Assembly: GCA_030844895.1 (NCBI GenBank)
Contig: CM061223.1
Coordinates: 6,000,676-6,064,675, forward strand
Source of the DNA: Ambrosia x helenae
Taxonomy: Eukaryota > Streptophyta > Magnoliopsida > Asterales > Asteraceae
Direction of reading: 5' to 3'
DNA length: 64,000 nucleotides
The notes under the pieces were generated by a model. It searched no databases. It saw only the letters and a list, made by a program, of their open reading frames with translations, and was not told the origin of the DNA. The position numbers and the translations under genes are program-made. Position 1 is the first letter of the stretch; every line of letters starts with the position of its first letter. This document shows positions 1 through 10,938 of this stretch, piece by piece.

Positions 1-189
1 AACCATTTGTTACCCGAAGACGGTTTTTTATTTTTTTTTAAAAAAATGGCCCGTTGCTTTTTCCCTTTTTTTAGCCCAAAATGCTTAAAATCATGTATAT
101 TACATACCCTAAAATTTTCATATAAAAAAAGTCGGGAAGTTAGAGTTTCCAGAGTTTTCCATATAACAAGGGTTTCCAATATAATCTTA

Positions 190-244
<55 letters not shown>

Positions 245-345
245 GCGAGGATTAAGAAAAACCACAAAATACTTTGAAACCAATATCATGCAATCAATTT
301 TTTTTTATTTCCTCTAATTAAAATGTTATTATTGTATGTGCTATA
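1..345. other. AT-rich intergenic sequence
   Basis: No gene is visible. The stretch is AT-rich and holds a pure TA dinucleotide run at about 193-241. Apparent short reading frames here only translate the TA run. Confidence 0.7.
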
Positions 346-756
346 TATACACACACATATAAGTAGAGGATCTTGTAGGAAAATTTGTTTTCGTGAGAAG
401 GTTCAAGAATTGACATGTAGTCATTATGTTTTGGTTTTATGAATGATGTTTTGTGTTGTTTTGGCTTGAAAAACTAAACACAACAATTTAAAATAGAATA
501 CAATGTATTATAGTTATTAAATTTAAAACACAGTTAAACCACACTAGTTAACACTTAAAACACATTGTTTAGTGTTATTGGCACGATGTTTTAAGTTTAA
601 GCCTAAAATACATTGTTTTCGATTTGTAATTGTTATGTTTAGTGTTTTTTTAAGCAAAACAATAAAAAAGATCATGAAATAAGTCCAAAAATGATGCATA
701 CATATTAATTTTTAATTATTCTCACACTTCTTACAAATACTAATTTTCCTATAGAA

Positions 757-775
<19 letters not shown>
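346..775. repeat. Dispersed repeat R1, copy 1
   Basis: This segment matches 14720-15312 over most of its length, with a partial third copy at 5893-6060. Shared landmarks include a 'tgacatgta' block, 'caatttaaaa' and 'aagcctaaaatacattgttt'-like text, then a terminal block near 'cacacttcttacaaa'. It is flanked by TA-rich sequence and has no coding capacity. It is probably a MITE-like non-autonomous DNA element whose superfamily I cannot assign. The copy lacks the hAT insertion found in copy 2, so it preserves that empty site. Confidence 0.6.

Positions 776-822
<47 letters not shown>
757..822. repeat. (TA)n(GA)n microsatellite
   Basis: An uninterrupted TA run passes directly into GA repeats, about 500 bp upstream of the 5-phosphatase start codon. 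Confidence 0.9.
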
Positions 823-929
823 CGAAGGTACATATATGTATGCTACTTAGAGTTTTCTTGTAGTTTTCAAATATTTATGTGGTTCCCCCCCCCCCCACCC
901 CCCAGAGACAGAGTGGTGCATCTTTCTCA

Positions 930-1245
930 GACTATGGGGTGTGGTTCCCCTTCCCCCTTCTTTCCCTTTGTCCACATCAACGCCACATCATCTTCCCCTT
1001 CTCCTCCCCCTTCTAGAGGAAATGGTTCCCCCTTCCCCTTTCCTTTTTATAATAATTTTTCATACATAAAAAGACAAAATATATATATATATATATAATA
1101 TTAGTTTTCTTGGATTTTGGATCGGGGAAGACGGGAGAAATGTCCCGAGCACACCGAAGGGAGAAGGGGGGGGGGCGGTGTTCCCCTTGGGGAAAGAAGC
1201 CACGTCACACTTCCCGATCCCTTTCCCCACCCACACCCCACAGTC
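930..1245. mobile_element. Harbinger-like MITE in 5-phosphatase promoter
   Basis: The termini are inverted: GACTATGGGGTGTGG on the left and its near complement CCACACCCCACAGTC on the right. Both ends are flanked by TCA, a 3-bp target duplication in the PIF/Harbinger style. The interior is C-rich on the left, G-rich on the right and holds a TA run; it has no transposase. It ends about 85 bp before the start codon of the downstream gene, so it probably contributes promoter or 5' UTR sequence. Confidence 0.65.
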
Positions 1246-1330
1246 TCACACATAACATGCAAATATATGTGTACATATAACATGCACAAGGAATTAATTA
1301 GCTGACATTTCCTATGTTGTGTTTAAGGTT

Positions 1331-4300
1331 ATGTGGCCAAGATTGGTAGCTAGTAAGCTACTAAGGAAAACATTAGGATCTAACAACTTTGTTGCGGACA
1401 TTCCTGGAAACACAAATTCTTTTTTTGATCTTCCGACGTTGGATCTCGAGTCCGTGCCGAGTCCTAAGATTGTCTTGACTGATCACCATGATACACGGAA
1501 GTTCAAGTACGATGCCTGTAAAGTGTAAACACAAATTATATCATATTACGTACCTTTCCTTAATTTGTTAATTAATTAAGTTTTTGTCTTTTTGTGCAAT
1601 ATGAAGGATCTTCGTTAGTACATGGAACATTGGCGGTGTTACACCTACCGAAGATTTAAATATCGAAGAGTTGTTAGATACATGCAACACCACATGTGAT
1701 ATTTATGTACTTGGGTATTCTACTAGAAACTTAAGATTTTTTTTGCTGTTTTAGTAGAAAAACCAAACTTTTTTATGTGTCATAAACAAATTTTGGATTT
1801 TCATAGAACCACAATCTAAGATTGCGGTTGTGGTCTAAGTGGCAGCTGATCCAACTAATGGTGTATCGTTGGCACGGACATTATAGGATATATCCGTAAT
1901 CTGAGATTGCGAGTTTCATTTAATACCGCATTAATCTGAGATTGCGGTAATGTTCCAGTCAGCATCCACCTTGCACTTTTCATCCCAGTCATCCATTCAC
2001 GTTGTTCGACTCAGTTGCCACATAAGATTAGATTGCGGTTCTACCAAAAAATGATTCTGCCATCTATACCATAGGCAAAAAAAAAAAAAAAAAAAAAAAA
2101 AAAGTTGGATTTTCTACTAAAACAACAAAAAAGTCGAAACTTAAAGACAAGTTTGTTTTATTATTTAATATTGCATTAATATACTCATGGAACTAGGTGA
2201 ATAATCTAATTGCACATGAATGATGAATCCATGCATGTTTTTAAGGTTTCAAGAAGTGGTTCCTCTAAAAGCTTCGAATGTTCTTGGACCGGATAAGAAG
2301 AAAATATCGGCGAAATGGAACTCTTTGATTAGGAAAGCTCTAAACAAGAAATCATACAGTCGATACTACAAAACCAATAGCTTGAGCAAGAAGCAACACC
2401 TTGTGAAGAAAGGCGAGAAATTGGAAATCGAAAGTAGCATGATCCAACCTGAGTTCAGGTGTCTAATCAGCAAGCAAATGGTTGGAATAATGATATCAGT
2501 TTGGGTTCGCAGCGATCTGCATCCATTCTTTCAAAATCCAAGTGTGTCTTGCGTAGGTTGTGGCATCATGGGGTGCCTTGGCAACAAGGTAACTATCGTT
2601 AATAGAATGATTTATTGAATTAACTCTTTTATGTCACATGTATTTATATTAACTCCTTTAAAATTAATAATGCCTTGTATAACGTTACTAGATTATACCC
2701 CGAGAGCGTCCCGTGTTGAGAAATTTAGTATGATACATCAATTTTACATATAAAATAGACTGATTTATAACTCTAATATTAATATCTAACCTAAAACAAA
2801 TTAACAATGTACAACATCAATGCTAACACATAACCTAAAAGAATGTAGAACTTTAATGTAACTCTAATATTAACACCTATCCTAAAGACTAAACAAATGT
2901 ACAATTCTAACATACTAATATTGATACCTAACTTAAAACAACGTATAACTTATTAACCTATTCGGCTCTGTTTGAAAAAAAAAATTCATATTTACTGATT
3001 TAAACATAATTAGTGACTTGTCTATACATGATTAATGATTTACCTGAACACTTTGTGGTTTTTTTCCTGTATGAACAAAACCCCACAAAAAAATTTCTCC
3101 GTTTTTTATATAGCACTATGGTACTCGTTGGAAAGATAATATAACACTCGTTAATTTTGTGTAATTTTTTTCTTTAAAAAATCTCGTATATTAAAGATAT
3201 TAGCGTTTAAAAATTTATGGAAGGAAACATGAGGGTGAAAAATCTAATTTTGTTTTTAAATTATTTTTTTCCTAAATTATCTCAATGCCACATGGGATGA
3301 CACATGACACATTCAAGAAAGAGAATGCCTCTTTGAGTGTCATGTCATTATGGCTTTGGTTTATTATATGTAAAGATAAACCATTGTTTAAAACAAAATC
3401 ATTTTATTATTTTACTTATATTACCACTTTCTAATAATATCTTTATGTTATAAATATGTATTAGTTTGAAACACTTAAAGGTTTTAAGAAAAAAAAAATG
3501 TAAAAGGCTTATAATACAAGCAATAAAAGGACAGATAACTATAAAGCCGGATATTAATGAATACATCTTATGTCCATCTATTTTAATCTTTCATTCAAGA
3601 GTTTTCTCTTATTTGAAGTTTTGTTTACTCTTTCGTCACTAGTTCGATCGGTATATTATCATTTAATTACAATCTTCTCTTTGATATAAAAAGGGATAAC
3701 AAATAAATTTTCTTAACACCTTGATACAGATAATTACCGGTACTCTTCTCTCTAACCAAAGTAAAGATTACACTTGCAACTACTCCTAATTCTTGGTGGG
3801 AATCATCAATCATCCTTCGGTTAAAACAAACTCATTATGTTATTTTATACTAGATGATTACCCCGGGAGGGTCCCGGGATTGAAAAATCTAATTTTACGT
3901 GATAACCTATTGCAAATGGCTCAAGTTAACTAACCACAAAATCTCTCAATCATTGCATGTTCATAGTATTCTAATCAGTAATAACTCATATTCTCTAATC
4001 TAAAACCTAATCAGAAATCATCTAAACAATCACTTATGTAAGCTGCAACTATTAAAAAACTCATCACATCTCTCTAATTTCTCACATTCTAATGGCTCTT
4101 ATAATTCCTAACCTAATCAACTAAACAAACACTTAAGTTGGAAGTTGTAACCATTGCATCTCATTATGCCATGTGACATAATCAAGAGATGGTTGAGGCC
4201 ACAATTGAACGCCACTTCAGCAACTATCAATTCTTCCTGGAGCGTCCCGGGATTGAAAAATATAACCATTCTAATAATACTAATAATTATTACTCTTGTA

Positions 4301-7300
4301 ATTAAATAAATAAAAAAATAACCTTGCTATAAGCTGACACCATGTGTTGCAGTGTTGCGCGATTCTTTCTCCTAGCTTCTCTTGATGAAGTATACCTAGT
4401 AAATTCCAATGATAACATGACGATTGGGCTGATTTTCAACAACGTATATAAGAACCTGGTTTAAAAAAAAAAACATGATTAATAAATAACATGAACAATT
4501 TGTGTTTTTTTTTTATGTATGAACGAAACCCACAAAAAATAGTCGATTTTTTCTCCGTTTTTTATATAGCACTATGGTACTCGTTGGAAAGATAATAAAA
4601 CGCTCGTTAATTTGGTGTAATTTTTTTCTTTAAAAAATCACGTATATAAAAGATATAAACGTTTAAAAATTATGGGAGGAAATATGAAAGATAAAATTTT
4701 AAATTTATTTTTAAATTTATTTTTAATTTTTTTTTCCTAAAATAACTCAATTTAACTAAAAAAGGAAATAATTCAAAAACACTAAAATCATTCAATTATG
4801 ATGCCACGTGGCACTATCAAGGGGAGGTTGAGGTCTCCATTGCATGCCACGTCAGCATATACGTTTTCCTTTATATATATAGATAGATTACCACTTTCTA
4901 ATAATATCTTTATGTTATAAATATATTAGTTTGAAACACTTAAAGGTTTTAAGAAAAAAAATGTAAAAGGCTTATCATACAAACAATAAAAGGATAGATA
5001 ACTATAAAGCTGGATATAGGTCAAGTTATTCTACACGGTGTAACAAAAATGAGAATGGTGAGAAGGATACAAAAAATACAATAGATCATGCAATATGACA
5101 CAATGAGTCGCAAAATATAACACAATGGCAAAAAGTATGACATAATGTTGAAAAAAAAAAGACATAATGAATCGTAAAAATGACACAATCATGAAAATTA
5201 CAAAAAGACACAATACTACATAAAATACACAATGATATAACGTAAATTCTAAAATCTACAAGCTAAAAAAAAGCAAAAACCTAAAAACTAAGATTGTACG
5301 GTTCGATGAGACGGTTCCAATGCCGCTTGAATGAGTTCAATCGGTGTCCGTTTAATACTCTTCCTACGACTTCCTGTTTTTCTTTCACTGTGTATTTGAT
5401 ATGTCCATCTATTTTAATCTTTCATTAAAGAGTTTTCTCTTATTTGAAGTTTTGTTTACTCTTTCGTCACTAGTTCGATCGATATATTATCATTTAATTA
5501 CAATCTTCTCTTTGATATAAAAAGGGATAACAAATAAATTTTCTTAAACGAGATACAGATAATTACCAGTACTCTTCTCTCTAACCAAAGTAAAGATTAC
5601 ACTTGTAACTACTCCTAATTCCTGGTTGGGATCATCAACCATCCTTCGGTTAAAGCAAAAAATCACCTTTACAACTTCTTTTTTTTTTTTTGACCGGCAA
5701 ATTTCAATTTTATTCCAAACCCCAATATGTACAAAAAGCGCTACTATAAGCAAGGAACTAACTAATAGCGCAAGTTACAACCCAACACCATTACTATTAC
5801 ATATTATATTTCAAATTTCTTCCATTTCTCCCAATCAATGTGATTTTGTTTCCCCCTATTGGTTATCCATTACAACTTCTTTTAATTTGTGAATAGAATG
5901 AGTGAATGACACACTTAAATTGTGGTAGTGTTTGGTGTTTTTCTAGTCAAAACAACCCAAAAAATCATGCCTAAATCCAAAATTTGATGTAAACATGTTA
6001 ATTTTAATAGTTCTTACACTTCTCACGAAAACATTTGTATAAATATATATCATGTCAACATTTTGTCTTAGAACCATAATTAATATACGACTTGTTGTAT
6101 TGCTATACCATACACCAACCTTTAATAATTATCTTGCATTTTCTCTTGGTATATTATCATAGGGTTCGGTTTCAGTTCGATTCCAGTTTCACGAGACAAG
6201 TTTCTGCTTTGTATGTTGTCATCTAGCATCGGGAGCGAGAGAAGGAGACGAGAGAATAAGAAACTCTAATGCCGCTGAGATTTTGTCACGCACATGTTTC
6301 CCGACCAACATGGGACCATCACTTGACCTGCCCAAAAAGATTCTAGACCACGAGTACGTTTTAAATTAAATACGTGAACTTTTAAACCATATACCTTGTT
6401 ATAAACAAACCATCAATATTTCCTGAAAAATGACTTACAGTTTCACAACAATAAGCTATTAGGAACTACAAGTGTCATATAATTTGTCAAATTGATCATT
6501 ATGTAATAAAAATGTAGCTTTTTCGTTTAAATTCGATAGAAAATGATGTTTTGTTTATAGGAAAAAGAAAAATATGTTTGGAAATGTTAATAACTTCTTT
6601 GCATACACCGATGATACTCCAGTAGTCTTTGAGTGATTCAATTGATCGCTCAATTTTTTTGTTAGTATAACAATGTCATGATTATTTGAAAAAAAAAACA
6701 TCCGTTACCTTTTTAACGCAAATGTTACTCTCTTTACACTAATAACCCTAAACCATTTATCCTTACTCACATTTAAATCTAAGATCCTTCAGGCATGTAT
6801 CTCAATCAAATGTATAACCTAATTTTAATCAAACAGTTTACTTTTGTCTTCTAGAAATTTATTATTTAATACATTATTCTTATGTCATGAAACTTGTGAT
6901 TTTATTTTTAAAATCTTATGCGGAAAACATAGTATATATATTAGTTACCTAACATTGTAGGAAAGAAAATTAAACTTTTGAATATTGTACATAAATATTT
7001 TCATTTTGTTTGTTGTACCATTTCGTTAAAAGGTGTAACAAAGTCAAAACTCGTGTATGATAAACGGTCAAGTTTGTTATATAACCTTTCAAGTTTTGTT
7101 GACATAGTATTGTTTTCTTTATTTTGCTGTTTTAACGGTCAAATTTATTTCTATATTTGTAGTAGAGTTATCTTACTCGGAGACCTAAATTACCGGATTT
7201 CCTTGCCAGAGAAGGAGACGCGATTACTAGTAAATCGTAACGATTGGAACACACTACTTGAGAACGACCAGGTAACTTAAAATAACAATACCTTATAACC

Positions 7301-8016
7301 AAGCTTGAATACGTTATGTCAATTTGTATGTTTCTCACTATCCCACATGTAGTATTGTACCACATAATACTCTATGAATTATTATGCTATACAGTGCAAC
7401 ATAAAGTAGATCTTTAATTAAGTTCTCAACTCCTCATAACCATATTTAAATAAGGGGCTCTTTGACAATTTTGAATGAGTAAGTGTTGAACCATTTAGAC
7501 TGGTGTTTACCAATTTAGAGGCAAATGTCTGACTGATTCAGACATCTACTCATGAAACAGACAATCAGAATGAATTATGTCTTTCTGATTCAGACATTTG
7601 TCCCATTAAAAGCTGAAACAAGCAGCTATGTATCATGTAGATTGTTTGTTTTCTACCTTTCTACAACTAATAGTTAAATGAATCATACATCACTTCAAAA
7701 TCTATTACATCCCATAAATTTCAAATTAGTTCTTTAATATGATTGTATTTGAATTAAATTATTATTATTTTTTTGGCATTCGAATAATGAAAGCTTCGAA
7801 TGGAACTCATGGATGGTCAAGCATTTGAAAATTGGCATGAAGGAACAATCAACTTTGCTCCTACATACAAGTACCAACTTAATAATGACGAATATTATGG
7901 TTGTGGCGCTATTGGTACCAAAGGCAAAAAGAAACGTGCTCCTGCATGGTGTAGTTTTTCTCCTTAATTAAGTTCATTAACCACTGCTTTCTTAGCTTAT
8001 TTTCAGTAATTCACAC

Positions 8017-8054
<38 letters not shown>

Positions 8055-8350
8055 GAGAGGAACTTCAAATATTTTGTTATGCGAATAGGTGTGACAGGAT
8101 AATTTGGACTGGCGAGGGATTGAAACAACTGCTATACACAAGAAGTGAAACCCGATTATCAGATCACAGACCCGTGAAATCTATGTTCTGTACTGAAGTT
8201 AAAGTTTCACGGATGAGGTACCAAAGCTTTTGCTTTTCGGATAGGTTTGGAAGACGACCCAATACCAATTTAGATTTCCATACCGATGATGAATGCACGA
8301 GTCATTCTGACCGGTTAAGCTTACATATCAAATGTAAAATGACCCCGTGA
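1331..8350 (+). CDS. Type I inositol polyphosphate 5-phosphatase
   Basis: Magnesium-dependent phosphatase that removes the 5-phosphate from inositol polyphosphates or phosphoinositides. Exons as read: 1331-1524, 1607-1714, 2246-2588, 6163-6353, 7163-7271, 7794-7948 and 8089-8350. All introns are GT-AG, phases match throughout, and the sum is 1362 nt (453 aa). Family landmarks in order: FVSTWNIGG, DIYVLGFQEVVPL, RCLISKQMVGIMISVWVR, FCFVCCHLASG, the catalytic motif GDLNYRI, FAPTYKY, PAWCDRIIW and SDHRPV. Start choice: the ATG at 1331 opens the WPRLVASKLLRK block seen near the N-terminus of plant relatives. At 453 aa it is shorter than many Arabidopsis members (about 530-660 aa), because the variable spacer after VVPLKASNVLG is short. 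Intron 3 is 3.6 kb and filled with transposons. No broken motif was seen. Inferred role: phosphoinositide or IP3 turnover; the exact subfamily (CVP2, BST1 or other) was not resolved. Confidence 0.9.
1735..2135. mobile_element. MULE-type foldback MITE in intron 2
   Basis: Terminal inverted repeats of about 35 bp share the core TTGTTTTAGTAGAAAA-like sequence (left TGCTGTTTTAGTAGAAAAA; right, reverse strand, TGTTGTTTTAGTAGAAAAT). A 9-bp direct repeat GAAACTTAA lies outside both ends (1726-1734 and 2136-2144), as for Mutator-like elements. The interior repeats an 'AATCTGAGATTGCGG' motif four times with variation and has an A-run of about 25. It is non-coding. Confidence 0.75.
2688..3376 (-). mobile_element. 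Degenerate non-autonomous Helitron in intron 3
   Basis: Read on the - strand, the 3' end is CTAG followed by a host T, preceded by a GC-rich hairpin (CGGGACGCTCTCGGGG). The 5' end begins TCTTTACATATAATAAACC, a decayed form of the usual TCTATATATATAAAGG terminus, with a host A before it. It shares a block of about 180 bp (around 3055-3240) with the Helitron at 3850-4887. There is no Rep-helicase coding sequence. Confidence 0.6.
3850..4887 (-). mobile_element. Non-autonomous Helitron, head-to-tail dimer
   Basis: On the - strand the 5' end is TCTATCTATATATATAAAGG after a host A. The 3' end is a CCCGGGACCCTCCCGGGG hairpin, then CTAG and a host T. The insertion is exactly between A and T, confirmed by the uninterrupted paralog at about 3410-3430. 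Internally, near 4237, a second copy of the 3' hairpin text (GCGTCCCGGGATTG on +) abuts a second copy of the 5' subterminal block (about 4180-4235 resembles 4800-4870). The insert is therefore two related Helitrons joined head to tail. Non-coding. Confidence 0.8.
5018..5400. other. Unidentified 380-bp insertion
   Basis: Present only in the second tandem copy of intron 3. The interior has irregular repeats of 'acacaatga'/'gacataatg' and a less AT-rich tail. I found no convincing terminal repeat, and the target duplication is unclear, so the class is unknown. Confidence 0.5.
5683..5869 (-). mobile_element. 5'-truncated retroposon (LINE/SINE tail)
   Basis: A T-run on + (poly-A on -) is followed by GACCGGCAAATTTC. 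The insert lies between two copies of TTACAACTTCTTTT (5669-5682 and 5870-5883), a 14-bp target duplication. This is the signature of target-primed insertion. The tail text 'cggcaaatttc' is shared with the SINE at 9175-9296. Confidence 0.7.
5893..6060. repeat. Dispersed repeat R1, partial copy 3
   Basis: Resembles the 3' half of R1 copies 1 and 2, including a 'ttaattttaatagttcttacacttctcac' style terminal block. It lies just upstream of exon 4 of the 5-phosphatase. Similarity was judged by eye. Confidence 0.45.
7447..7620. mobile_element. Harbinger-related MITE remnant in intron 5
   Basis: Begins GGGGCTCTTTGACAA and contains 'gaatgagtaagtgttgaacca', both close to the left end of the Harbinger MITE at 10287-10935. 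It has internal inverted 'ctgattcagacat' segments. The right terminus is not clear. Confidence 0.4.
8020..8052. repeat. (TA)n microsatellite
   Basis: Pure TA run inside intron 6 of the 5-phosphatase, just before exon 7. Confidence 0.9.
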
Positions 8351-8423
8351 CATTGGTCATTGGCAATTTTATAGAAATAATTAGTAGTCACACAAGTATA
8401 TGAAACAAATCAACTCATACTTC

Positions 8424-8625
8424 TCAGTCATCATTTTTCTTTGATTGGATATACATATATATGTATAATAGTAAAAGAGAGTAGCATATGTTTGTGTAAC
8501 ATAAAGCTTTTGAGATTCGGTCATCATTTTTTATTAGATATATGTAATGTAATGTAAGCATAAATGTAATAAGAGAGTAGCATATATGTTTGTGTGACAT
8601 AAAACTTTTGAGATTTGTTGTTTCC
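8424..8625. repeat. Tandem duplication of about 100 bp in 3' flank
   Basis: Two imperfect copies share 'gagagtagcatat' followed by 'gtttgtgt' and 'acataaa(g/a)cttttgagatt'. They start just after the stop codon region of the 5-phosphatase and probably lie in or next to its 3' UTR. Confidence 0.75.
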
Positions 8626-9174
8626 GCCAACCAACTTTGATTTCAATACGATTGTACTTGTTTTTTGAATAAGAGAAGCCATACTGATAAAATCTGTAGG
8701 AAGTTGGAAATCGTACCTTTCAGATGATTGCTTTTAGCCAAAGCTTAATCCCTGCCCTTAGCCTGCTTTTAGCCTATAAGCTTGATTATAATAAGTATGG
8801 TTGGACCTAGAGGTGCACAAACCAGGGGTTTTCAAAACCGGTTCTAGGCATGATCAATTGGTCAAGAGGATTAAAACCCGGGTTTTGTAATAAATGGTTC
8901 AGGTATGAAACCGGGTTTTTAATAGAAAATGGCAGTGTTATTTTGGTTTGGGGTATTTTTTGGGTTTTGATCGGTTTGGGTCGGGTACAACTAGATAAGA
9001 AACTTGATATATTATGGGGTCTGGAAGCGATTAATACCTTATAGCTAGATTGGTGTCGATTTTTTTTTTTTTGTCAAGTAGATTCCATACCCTTTTTTTC
9101 ATCCCTATCATGTGAAGATAAATATAAATAATAATAATAAAAATATCACATTTATAAATATCAATTTGCATCAC
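8626..9174. other. Intergenic, no gene seen
   Basis: Contains short repeats of 'aaaccgg' and 'accgggttt' around 8820-8930, of the kind found in decayed hAT MITEs. No reading frame looks real. Confidence 0.5.
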
Positions 9175-9296
9175 CTTTTTTTTTTTTTTTTTTTTTGAAC
9201 GGCAAATTTCACTGCTTGTGGGACTTGAACCCATGACCTCCCCCGTAGGTGTTCCTAAAAGCTTTGCTTCTACCATTGAGCCACCAACCCCAATGA
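9175..9296 (-). mobile_element. Short tRNA-derived SINE
   Basis: On the - strand it starts GGGGTTGGTGGCTCAATGGT, with an A-box-like TGGCTCAATGGTAGAAG. A B-box GGTTCAAGTCC follows, and the element ends GCCGTTC plus a poly-A of about 22. Direct repeats CAATTTG(C/T)ATCAC flank it (about 9162-9174 and 9297-9309). At about 122 bp it is too divergent to be a tRNA gene, and the poly-A and target duplication mark it as a SINE. Confidence 0.8.
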
Positions 9297-9309
9297 CAAT
9301 TTGTATCAC

Positions 9310-10286
9310 GTTTTATAATGAAAACTAGGAAATTGAGAGTAATTAAAAAAGAAATTTCCACACATAAAGTAGAGATTTTGGGTTATTTGATAGTTTCTGA
9401 ATGGTCATTAAGAGGCCACCTCTTAATGATTCATAGCCTCTTAATGGTTAAGAGGTTATTTGGAAGGGTGTTGCTAAATGCACTCCCACTTTTATTATTT
9501 TACTGGTTACACTCCCTCCCTAAAGTTTTTAAATAAATATAATCAAACCTTGTATTTTCTTTTTTCCTTTAAAAAATTGCATTAGAAAATATCTCTAATT
9601 ATTCTACGTGATAATCGTTGGCAAAACGGGATAATCGACTCTGAGAAAGAAATCGGTGGTGAGGGGAATTTATTTTAAACGAAATTTCATTCTCAACGTC
9701 AACGATCAAAACCTTTTTGTTTTCTTTTCTATACAAGAAGCATAATTTAATTCCCTCACCCATATTGAATGATAGTTTCTTCATGGGATTGCTCCAGATA
9801 CACATACATTAACCTCGATTCCCTAGCACCCACCTGTTCATCATCACGATCCATATTGAATGATAGCTTCCAAATTACCACCATCATCATCTTCATCAAA
9901 TCAACTAATCAAGAGAAATGGTCCTGTAAACTGTAAAGGTTGCACTTTTTAAACACATTTGCGTCTTCACACCATGAAATATGCGGGACACATAACTCCT
10001 CAAATTCTTGGCTAGACAATGATGAATTGAAATTGAGTTCCTCTGCTGCAGGGATTGTTTTCTTACTTCTGTAAGAAAAATGCATCAATGCTAAAAGGAG
10101 GTTGTTGATCTTGATGTAGGGTCAAGTATAAAAAAAATAAAAAATTAAAGGGTGAGATTTGAAAAGTTTTAAATTGTTTCTTTTTTGTTTGAAAGGAAGT
10201 GTAAAAAGTAGAAAAGGGGGTGCATTTAGCCCACCCTATTTGAAATCTGAATAGTTAAGAGGTAGACATTAAAATATTACATCTTA
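9310..10286. other. Intergenic with Harbinger-like fragments
   Basis: Around 9383-9480 there are inverted and direct copies of 'ctcttaatg' and 'aagaggttatttgg' that reappear inverted at 10940-10995. This suggests an older, broken MITE into which the 10287-10935 element inserted. No gene was found. Confidence 0.45.
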
Positions 10287-10935
10287 GGGGCTGTTTGGCA
10301 AGTGCTGAACCAGTAAGTGCTGAATTAGTAAGAGGTCTGAATGAGTAAGAGGCTCTGAAGCACTAAGTGATAAGCTAGTAACGGGTTGTTTGGTTAGACC
10401 TCTGAATAACTATACAAAATTACTATTTTACCCTTTCTTTTTACAAAAATAAAAAATAAAATCAAGTAAACATAAAAAAATATCACACACAATATATTCT
10501 TTCCTCTTTTCTTTCTTTGTCTTTAGCCCACACAAAAACACCAGAGCCACACACACGATTCTCTCTCTCTCTCTCTCTATTCTTCTTTTTCTTTCTTTTT
10601 CGTTGACCCACACAAAACACTCACACCACATAACAGTTAAGTAGAGAGAGATGGGAGAAGGAGGAGAAGATGGATGAGGCGGCGGTGACGGAGGACGGTG
10701 GTAGCGGAGATGGCAGTGACGGATGATGGCGGTGCAAGAGGAGAGAGAGGAGAGGAAGGGGTAGTGGCGGGCGGGGGAAGCCATTCAGAGGAGAGGGGCA
10801 GATGAGTCAAGTTTTTCATTCAGCATGTATACAAGACTAAATCATTCAGTCTTAATGGTTCAGTTTAGAGGGCCAACTTTTTGCAACCAAACACAACCCA
10901 CCTCTGATCGATTCAGAGGTGAACCAAACAGCCCC
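10287..10935. mobile_element. Tourist/Harbinger-like MITE
   Basis: Terminal inverted repeat GGGGCTGTTTGG on the left and CCAAACAGCCCC on the right, each flanked by TTA (10284-10286, 10936-10938). This is the classic TTA/TAA duplication with a GGGnCTGTTTGG terminus of the Tourist group. The interior has a CT microsatellite near 10561 and a G-rich GGCGGTGACGGAGG-type tract near 10680, which may be captured sequence. No transposase. Confidence 0.75.
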
Positions 10936-10938
10936 TTA

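Larger units (their letters stand above)
3382..5657. repeat. Tandem duplication in intron 3, second copy interrupted
   Basis: A unit of about 450 bp at 3382-3830 is repeated immediately downstream. The second copy runs 3831-3849, 4888-5017 and 5401-5657. It is interrupted by a Helitron dimer (3850-4887) and by an unidentified insert of about 380 bp (5018-5400). Shared text includes ACCACTTTCTAATAATATC and TCTTTCGTCACTAGTTCGAT. Copy 1 therefore serves as the empty site for both insertions. Confidence 0.8.

Noticed and set aside
7..255. 82-aa frame ending in an Ile-Tyr repeat
   Set aside because: It translates the TA microsatellite and has no independent support.
9211..9290. tRNA gene candidate
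   Set aside because: The A and B boxes are present, but a poly-A tail and target duplications show it is a SINE; there is no good cloverleaf.
10428..10819. Overlapping Pro/Ser-rich - frames
   Set aside because: They lie wholly inside a MITE and reflect CT and GGC low-complexity sequence.
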